From Fibrobacterota bacterium (GTDB lineage Bacteria > Fibrobacterota > Chitinivibrionia > Chitinivibrionales > JANQEN01): DNA of 7,719 nucleotides. The notes beneath the pieces were generated by a model. That model was not told the DNA's origin, searched no databases, and worked only from the letters and a program-made list of their open reading frames with translations. Within the stretch, counting starts at the first letter, position 1; each line of letters opens with the position of its first letter. The stretch covers positions 1 through 7,719 of the forward strand of contig JAUXBV010000139.1 in the NCBI GenBank assembly GCA_030619215.1, in the 5' to 3' direction. Of the stretch, positions 1 through 4,918 are shown in pieces. The translations under genes and the position numbers were made by a program.

Positions 1-159
1 AACCAGATTAGGCTTCTCTGCTCAGGGCAGGCTCACACTCCTACTGGTGCCATAGCTTTGGTGAAGGCGGGCAGATGAAGCGTGCTAATGGAAATTATTT
101 AATTACCGGTGTAATTGCAATAGTAGAATTTCTTTCTAAAATAAAGAGGAGGTACATGT
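1..159. other. Upstream leader, no recognisable gene
   Basis: I see no gene I can name here. One forward frame is open from the left edge to a TGA at 76-78 (25 codons, ending ...TGAIALVKAGR). It could be the end of an upstream gene, but it matches no family I recognise and may be chance. Bases 80-159 are AT-rich and hold the leader of the GH16 gene: a small palindrome at 101-116, a weak promoter-like pair (TTGCAA at 115-120 and TAAAAT at 137-142, 16-base spacer) and a strong ribosome binding site, AGGAGG, at 147-152. The promoter pair would leave a leader of only about ten bases and would overlap the ribosome binding site region, so I do not trust it. Confidence 0.3.
101..116. promoter_or_regulatory. 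Operator-like palindrome upstream of the GH16 gene
   Basis: AATTAC-CGGT-GTAATT is a perfect inverted repeat with 6-base arms and a 4-base centre, ending 43 bases before the GH16 start codon. Its size and position fit a site for a dimeric regulator. No regulator with a DNA-binding domain is encoded in the window, and AT-rich palindromes of this length can arise by chance, so this is only a candidate. Confidence 0.25.
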
Positions 160-1248
160 ATGTATCGCTTTAACATTTTTATACTGTTGTCAATGGTGGC
201 AGCCACCATTAACACTCCATTTGCTGATCCGCCGGAACCACCAACCGGTAAACACTGGGAGCCGGTGGCCTCATTAACTGATGAATTCAATGGAACAACT
301 ATTGACGCCAATAAGTGGTACGACTACCATCCCTACTGGTCGGGGAGAGTGCCAAGCCAGTTTAAAAAGGGAAATGCATTTATTCAGGACGGGAAACTTC
401 TGTTACGCAATACCAGCCGTATAGATAATATGAATCAGGTTTCCGACCCATATAATGATGTATGGGTTGATGCTGCGGCTGTCGTATCAAAACAAAAAAA
501 TTCGCAGGTGGGCTGGTATTACGAAACCAGCATGAAGGCATCCGACTGTGCCATGAGCTCGTCATTCTGGTTCCGAGTAGGTAAGTTTTCCGAAATTGAT
601 GTAATCGAACATATTGGGCGTGCCACCAAACCGGGTGTTGACAAATCATATGAATATAGCTGTAACACCCATGTATACGGCAACCAAAGCGGCCCTTCTG
701 TTGGGAAAACATACACAATGAGTACCCGGGGACGTGATGAGTTCCATATTTACGGACTCTGGTGGAAAAGCCCAACAGATTTAAGGTTCTACCATAATGA
801 TGAGGAAGTTATGCAGGTAACCCCCTCCGTTCCCTTTAACGAAAAGCTGCACATGATATGGGATACGGAAGCATTAATTCCTAATTGGGTTGGTTTGGCA
901 ACCATTGAATCACTTAAAGATAATAATAGAAACACGATGTACGTTGACTGGGTGCGCACCTGGAGACTTGAGGATGGCACAGACATTGTTAACCAGACTC
1001 CTGTTTCAGAGAAAGCGGGCTATCTGAATGTTGCCTTGCACAAACATTCCGGTGTTTTTGAAATAACAGCCAACTCAGCAGTTAATGGACAGGTTACTAT
1101 TGTGAAAGCGAATGGTGTTGTTGTATCGTCGTTTGCCCTGGAAGCTGGAAAACCTGTCAAATGGAATCCTGAATCACCGGGTATGTATCTGGTATATCTG
1201 AAGGCTGATAAAATTCAGGAAACTCGCAAAGTGCATATATGTAAATAG
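160..1248 (+). CDS. Secreted GH16 glycoside hydrolase, agarase/porphyranase-like, with C-terminal sorting-type tail
   Basis: An endo-acting beta-galactanase or beta-glucanase of family GH16, 362 residues, exported. Residues 1-22 form a signal peptide (hydrophobic core FNIFILLSMVAA, likely cleavage after PFA). The catalytic domain spans about 31-270. It opens with SLTDEFNG (38-45), a typical GH16 entry motif, and ends with YVDWVRTW (261-268). The active site EIDVIE at 145-150 is the ExDxxE form: E145 would be the nucleophile, D147 the helper and E150 the acid/base, so the enzyme looks active. HPYWSGRVPSQF (57-68) and SSFWFRV (133-139) recall the beta-porphyranase/beta-agarase branch more than lichenases. 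This is from memory, so the substrate is uncertain. Residues 288-362 form a beta-rich tail (QVTIVKANG..., GMYLVYLKAD) like T9SS type A sorting domains. The start is supported by AGGAGG seven bases upstream. A co-oriented GH5 gene lies downstream, separated by a gene remnant. Confidence 0.9.
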   Translation: MYRFNIFILLSMVAATINTPFADPPEPPTGKHWEPVASLTDEFNGTTIDANKWYDYHPYWSGRVPSQFKKGNAFIQDGKLLLRNTSRIDNMNQVSDPYNDVWVDAAAVVSKQKNSQVGWYYETSMKASDCAMSSSFWFRVGKFSEIDVIEHIGRATKPGVDKSYEYSCNTHVYGNQSGPSVGKTYTMSTRGRDEFHIYGLWWKSPTDLRFYHNDEEVMQVTPSVPFNEKLHMIWDTEALIPNWVGLATIESLKDNNRNTMYVDWVRTWRLEDGTDIVNQTPVSEKAGYLNVALHKHSGVFEITANSAVNGQVTIVKANGVVVSSFALEAGKPVKWNPESPGMYLVYLKADKIQETRKVHICK

Positions 1249-1302
1249 GTATCATAAAAAAGATAAAAGGAAATAGTTATAGTGATTCTTAAAAGTTTTG
1301 TC

Positions 1303-1314
1303 CCCACATGTGGG
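1303..1314. repeat. 12-base perfect palindrome at the edge of the gene remnant
   Basis: CCCACATGTGGG is perfectly self-complementary with no loop. It lies in the gap after the GH16 gene, two bases before the in-frame TGA (1316-1318) that bounds the orphan sorting-tail fragment. It is GC-richer than its surroundings. It may be a protein site or mark a deletion junction; with only 12 bases, chance cannot be excluded. Confidence 0.4.
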
Positions 1315-1318
1315 ATGA

Positions 1319-1519
1319 AATGTAAACAGCTCTACACAGGTAACAGTAAGGGTGTTCAATCTTTCAGGTAAGAAAATTCATTCAGCGTCGTTTGGTAAAT
1401 TAAATCCAGGATATAATGAGCTTAATGTTCAATTTAACGGCATTAATAACAAGCTCTATATTATGGAAATACATGCAGGTGAAAAAACAGTTACCAAGAA
1501 AGTACTCTTCATACAATAA
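1319..1519 (+). pseudogene. Orphan C-terminal sorting-domain fragment of a lost secreted protein
   Basis: This frame has no usable start codon yet reads cleanly for 66 codons to a TAA at 1517-1519. It encodes NVNSSTQVTVRVFNLSGKKI, then an NPGYNELNVQF stretch and a KLYIMEIHAGEKTVTKKVLFIQ end. This is the usual pattern of a T9SS type A-like sorting domain: a VTVRVFNLSGK strand pair, a middle strand, then a [K/T]LYIMEI...KKVLF ending. It aligns by eye with the tail of the GH16 protein (NSAVNGQVTIV..., MYLVYLKADKIQETRKVHI). An in-frame TGA at 1316-1318 cuts it off, and I find no catalytic or other domain upstream in any frame between 1249 and 1318. The likely reading is the 3' relic of a deleted secreted-protein gene, or a duplicated tail of a neighbouring hydrolase gene. 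The rest of the gap (1249-1318 and 1520-1586) holds nothing else I recognise except the palindrome at 1303-1314. Confidence 0.65.
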
Positions 1520-1586
1520 TAAAGTGTGCTGCAAATAAAAGATATTTGTCGGTTAAATTTAAACTTGATAGGTAAGAGAGGCTTAC

Positions 1587-2822
1587 ATGAAAACAATGAT
1601 AGGGATAAAAACTGGATTAATTTTCTGCATGTTGATCGTTTTCAGTACGAGTAATTTATATGCCCAAGGAGGTACGCTGAAGGATAAAGACGGCCAGGTT
1701 ATGAGGGCTACACCCATGGTTATCGGTAAGGGTTTGGCCGCTTCCGTTGCATTTGCCGAAAATAAAGACAACTGGACTAAAATCCGTGATACCTACAAAT
1801 TAAATACCATTCGCCTCTGCTGGGTAGATCCCTGGTATAAAATGCGGGGGTGGGACAACTGGGATGTGGCGGAGGCAATGCCTCATATTGAAAAGTGCGT
1901 CCAGAATGCGACCAAAACCAATATGAACATAATTATTAATCACCATGTGACCGGCGAGAATATGGAATACACAGATAAAGATAATGTTCAGCACCCTATC
2001 GATTATAACAGAAACCACGCACTCAGAGTTGATTTCTGGAGAAGCTGTGCTCAAAAATTCAAAAACAACGACCGGGTGTTTTTCGAGTTGAGTAATGAGC
2101 CTGTTTTTTACCATAACCATTATACCAATGCAACGTTTAAAAAGAATCTGATGGAGATTTATAATATGGTACGCTCTGAGGATCCGGACCGTCAGATTCA
2201 AATGTTCAGCTTTAACGGTACACATTATGATTTAGCCGGGGTAATAAACAATTATAAAGATGGTATCGACTGGAGTAAAACTTCGGTAGCATTCCATGGA
2301 TATCACGACACATCGTCCGAAAAGATCAGAGATATCATGAAAACCTATCGTGTCATTTGTACCGAATGGGATTATCCCAACACACACGATTATGTAAAAC
2401 CGATTGATGGAGAGTATATGAATTCCCAGACCTGGGAAAGGTTGAAAATAAGCTGGGCAGACTGGAGGGGGTGGATGGATAATACAACGAATGAGATAGA
2501 AGAGAGGCTTATCCCCGATGCCAAAACAAAAGGGTATTGGTGGGGAGGAAATACAGATATATTGGACGAAGGCGGAGTTTCTCCTGCCGGATCTGAAAAC
2601 ATAAAAATTTTTCAGAATCAATCCGGTAACCTACTTTATTATAATTTAGACAAGAATATTAACCGTGTCGAAGTGAGGACATTTACAGGCCGGCTTTTAT
2701 TCAGCATAAACAATTTAAATAAGAAACACTCAAGGATTAATATTACCCAATTAGCGCATGGGGCTTACCTGATCAGTTTTTATGGAGCACTGGGACACCA
2801 ATCGATGATATTCTCTTTCTAG
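1587..2822 (+). CDS. Secreted GH5 glycoside hydrolase with C-terminal sorting-type tail
   Basis: A family GH5 (clan GH-A, TIM barrel) retaining endo-glycosidase of 411 residues, probably acting on a beta-linked glucan or mannan; the subfamily is not identifiable by eye. Residues 1-26 form a signal peptide (LIFCMLIVFSTSNLYA). The catalytic domain covers about 30-325. Conserved GH5 positions are present: R76 (NTIRL), H119-H120 (IIINHH), the acid/base E171 in FELSNEP (166-172), H237 and Y239 (FHGYH), the nucleophile E260 in ICTEW, and W318-W319 near the end of the barrel. Residues 338-411 resemble a T9SS type A sorting domain (VEVRTFTGRLLFSI, ITQLAHGAYLISF). GAGAGG five bases before ATG 1587 supports this start over an ATG three codons later. 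The stop TAG overlaps the stop of the convergent fibro-slime gene within CTAG (2819-2822), leaving no room for a terminator between them. The enzyme probably works with the GH16 protein on the same polymer or cell wall (inference). Confidence 0.88.
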   Translation: MKTMIGIKTGLIFCMLIVFSTSNLYAQGGTLKDKDGQVMRATPMVIGKGLAASVAFAENKDNWTKIRDTYKLNTIRLCWVDPWYKMRGWDNWDVAEAMPHIEKCVQNATKTNMNIIINHHVTGENMEYTDKDNVQHPIDYNRNHALRVDFWRSCAQKFKNNDRVFFELSNEPVFYHNHYTNATFKKNLMEIYNMVRSEDPDRQIQMFSFNGTHYDLAGVINNYKDGIDWSKTSVAFHGYHDTSSEKIRDIMKTYRVICTEWDYPNTHDYVKPIDGEYMNSQTWERLKISWADWRGWMDNTTNEIEERLIPDAKTKGYWWGGNTDILDEGGVSPAGSENIKIFQNQSGNLLYYNLDKNINRVEVRTFTGRLLFSINNLNKKHSRINITQLAHGAYLISFYGALGHQSMIFSF

Positions 2823-4705
2823 TATTTAATACCTATAAACACCTTTTCCGATTTATATTTTTTCTTATCCCAATACATCGTAATAAGCCCGCAATAGGCT
2901 CCGGGCCCAACATCCCGCCCGTTTCTGTTTTTACAATCCCAGACAAAAACGAAGTATGTTTTTACCTTACCGTCATTCGTCGTTATCTGCCTGAATGCAC
3001 CCGTGATATCTTTTGCAAGCCTGTTTCCCACAGCGTCAAAAACATTGCATCGTGCGCTCCAGGAATCGCTTTCGTTTACGATTCCGAGAAGCTCAACCAG
3101 GATTACCACCCCTTCCGTCTGGTTGATATCAAAGTCATTTATAATATTCGGGTCTATTGGCGTTCCAATTACATAGGGCCCGATAACATGGGGAATAAAA
3201 TTTATCTTGTTCTTGACAACAAGAGGTCTTCCAACGGTATTTAATGCCTGGGGGACGTTCGCCATATCAATAACATTTCCCCCTTCCCGGATCCAGATGC
3301 TGTCACCGCTCTCTGGCAATTGTTTCTCTTTGGATATAACACGAAACTTCATGACATCACGGTCATCCCCTCCTGATAATAAATCCAGGTCCAGTTTCAT
3401 GGAGTATGTCTGCTGGTTGTTGCCCTTATAGCAAAACTGGAAAGGCTCGTCACTTATGGGGATCAATATTTTCTCCGAGAAAAAGACTTCAAGGGTGTCC
3501 ATTCCCTCAACATAGTCCGGAGGGTAGGAGCTAAAAGAAAATATCGCCTTATTTATCACCGCACCCAATTTATCCGTAATTTTTATTTCCTGCTTGGTTA
3601 AAACCAGTTGCCCATTGATTTCAATATTTTCAGTTAAATCCAACACATCCTTATCGTCAACAGCAGTGAATGGCTCTGTATCTTCTGGCTGTTCAACCAC
3701 TATCTCAAAACCGCCGGTTATGATTGTAAAGTCGTCCCTGTCGTAAGTAAAATCTCTGTGTCCGGGCAGTTTCAACGATTCATATAACTTGTCTATCATC
3801 TCATTGGTTACGGTAATGCTGTTATCCATCCTTACCCGTATCAGGTCAATCAATCCGTCGGGACGTAAATCCGTTTCATGATACTCCGCTGTCTTAAACA
3901 TGACCGGGCTTATAATGTTGGTGGTTAACAGCAGGTTAGACTGCACAACATGGCGCTCTGCAAAGAACAGATCTAACCGGTATGTTTTACCCAATTCCAA
4001 ACCATGAGAGCTTTCTATATCTTTTGTTCGAAACGATCCGCTTCTTGGCTCATGTATACCGCCCAAGTCCATGGCCAGTTTTCCGTTTATGAATACCCAC
4101 ACATCATCATCTCCGGTAAACTCGAGGAACTCATCTCCCGTATAGGTAAATTCACTGTGCAGTTCCATTGTGAAACTGTAGTTATGCTGGTGTCCCTCGT
4201 TGCCGAATCCCTTATTATCCAGTGGGAAAAAGTCCCTGTTGGTATACTGATACGTACCCTCAGGAAAGGTATTCGGGTCTGCCTTAATAAGGGGAAGCGA
4301 ATCAAAAAACACGATATTTGCTAGGTCATACGATGCATTAAAATTTTTGCTCACCCATTCACTCGGGTTGTTATTGTAATTAACCAGTCCCGACCACCTG
4401 TTGGCCTTAACATCAAAAATCGCCTCGGATCCTGCGCCGCTGGGGCGGTACCACTCTTCAACACGATCATTGTCACACTTGTTTTCCTTGAAGAGCGGCT
4501 TATAATCGGATGATAATGAGCTCTTTATCATCCCGGTAACAACCTGGTTAGTATTATTATCCATGTTAAAATTCGGGTTGCTTCCGTTTGCGCGAAAATC
4601 ATAGTAAATAACAGGCACCCATAAGGTGTCGCCCGCCGCAAATAGAGAACCGATATACCCGGTACCCAATAATAGTATTACTGAGATGTGCCTCAGGAAT
4701 TTCAT
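2819..4705 (-). CDS. Secreted fibro-slime domain protein with FlgD-like C-terminal domain
   Basis: A secreted surface or matrix protein of 628 residues from the chosen start. Residues 1-24 form a signal peptide (HISVILLLGTGYIGSLFAA). Residues about 28-263 form a fibro-slime domain, a PA14-like beta-sandwich first noted in Fibrobacter proteins. The hallmark is FTGDDDVWVFINGK (196-209), followed by MDLGGIHEPRSG and LFFAERH (246-252). PA14-type domains often bind carbohydrate using acidic residues and metal, so D199-D201 are candidates. A beta-rich middle region follows, with a SGDSIWIREGGNVIDMANVP motif (466-485) of the kind seen in large secreted Fibrobacterota proteins. The C-terminal part, about 535-628 (CNVFDAVGNRLAKD, WDCKNRNGRDVGPGAYCGL), resembles FlgD-like Ig modules that often end secreted proteins. 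No catalytic domain is visible, so adhesion or slime-matrix binding is the likely role (inference). The frame is open to an ATG at 4729, but that ATG lacks a ribosome binding site and would put RLRRGK before the signal peptide. Confidence 0.88.
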   Translation of the reverse strand: MKFLRHISVILLLGTGYIGSLFAAGDTLWVPVIYYDFRANGSNPNFNMDNNTNQVVTGMIKSSLSSDYKPLFKENKCDNDRVEEWYRPSGAGSEAIFDVKANRWSGLVNYNNNPSEWVSKNFNASYDLANIVFFDSLPLIKADPNTFPEGTYQYTNRDFFPLDNKGFGNEGHQHNYSFTMELHSEFTYTGDEFLEFTGDDDVWVFINGKLAMDLGGIHEPRSGSFRTKDIESSHGLELGKTYRLDLFFAERHVVQSNLLLTTNIISPVMFKTAEYHETDLRPDGLIDLIRVRMDNSITVTNEMIDKLYESLKLPGHRDFTYDRDDFTIITGGFEIVVEQPEDTEPFTAVDDKDVLDLTENIEINGQLVLTKQEIKITDKLGAVINKAIFSFSSYPPDYVEGMDTLEVFFSEKILIPISDEPFQFCYKGNNQQTYSMKLDLDLLSGGDDRDVMKFRVISKEKQLPESGDSIWIREGGNVIDMANVPQALNTVGRPLVVKNKINFIPHVIGPYVIGTPIDPNIINDFDINQTEGVVILVELLGIVNESDSWSARCNVFDAVGNRLAKDITGAFRQITTNDGKVKTYFVFVWDCKNRNGRDVGPGAYCGLITMYWDKKKYKSEKVFIGIKY

Positions 4706-4711
4706 TTTACC

Positions 4712-4717
4712 CCTCCT
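4712..4717 (-). promoter_or_regulatory. Ribosome binding site that fixes the fibro-slime start at 4705
   Basis: The minus strand reads AAGGAGGGGTAAAATG: a perfect AGGAGG six bases before the ATG at 4705-4703. The longer candidate start at 4729 has only an AT-rich leader in front and none of this signal. Starting at 4705 also gives a classical signal peptide (MKFLRH then a hydrophobic core). Confidence 0.85.
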
Positions 4718-4754
4718 TAGTCGGTACATTAATAAAAGGTTACATTTTTTTCAT

Positions 4755-4770
4755 TGTATTTATCAATACA
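4755..4770. promoter_or_regulatory. Operator-like palindrome upstream of the fibro-slime gene
   Basis: TGTATT-TATC-AATACA is a perfect inverted repeat with 6-base arms and a 4-base centre. It ends 50 bases upstream of the fibro-slime ATG, inside the likely promoter region. It has the same arm and spacer geometry as the palindrome before the GH16 gene but a different sequence. It could be a dimeric regulator site. I could not find a convincing -35/-10 pair beside it. Confidence 0.3.
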
Positions 4771-4773
4771 TTG

Positions 4774-4808
4774 CGTTACTCGTATCTCGTGAAGCGTAGC
4801 TCGTGGCC
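4774..4808. repeat. Degenerate 7-base tandem repeat, CGTNNNN family, five units
   Basis: Five consecutive heptamers all begin with CGT: CGTTACT, CGTATCT, CGTGAAG, CGTAGCT, CGTGGCC. The CTCGT core recurs across unit boundaries, so the minus strand shows repeated TACGAG/CACGAG-like words. The array sits in the gap between the fibro-slime promoter region and the end of the phosphatase gene. Degenerate heptamer arrays (STRR elements) are known from filamentous cyanobacteria; any relation here is only by analogy. Confidence 0.5.
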
Positions 4809-4853
4809 CACAATGCCAATCTTATGTGTCTCCATATCTTTGTTGTAATTTTT

Positions 4854-4881
4854 AAAATCTGAAATCTAAAATCTAAAATTA
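4854..4881. repeat. 7-base tandem repeat, AAAATCT family, about four units
   Basis: AAAATCT, GAAATCT and AAAATCT follow each other without gaps, then a decayed AAAATTA. The minus-strand unit is AGATTTT. It lies 45 bases from the CGTNNNN array and shares its 7-base period but not its sequence. Next to it, TCCATTAC and TCCATTCT (4882-4897) form a further imperfect 8-base repeat. Most of the 4706-4918 gap is therefore low-complexity repeat sequence, with no gene visible. Confidence 0.6.
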
Positions 4882-4918
4882 TCCATTACTCCATTCTTCT
4901 TTCATACCCTCTCAGCAG

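Noticed and set aside
1..78. 3' end of an upstream gene in frame 1
   Set aside because: Only 25 codons, no recognisable family; kept as a remark in the leader entry rather than called as a gene.
1800..2225. 141-codon minus-strand frame inside the GH5 gene
   Set aside because: Antisense to the catalytic domain with its conserved residues; no family resemblance.
2790..2850. Bidirectional terminator between the convergent genes
   Set aside because: No stem-loop followed by a T-run is visible on either strand around the shared CTAG.
4706..4729. N-terminal extension of the fibro-slime protein (start at ATG 4729)
   Set aside because: No ribosome binding site before 4729, while a perfect AGGAGG serves the ATG at 4705 and gives a standard signal peptide.
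4774..4881. CRISPR array
   Set aside because: Units are 7 bases, contiguous and degenerate; there are no long repeats, unique spacers or cas genes.
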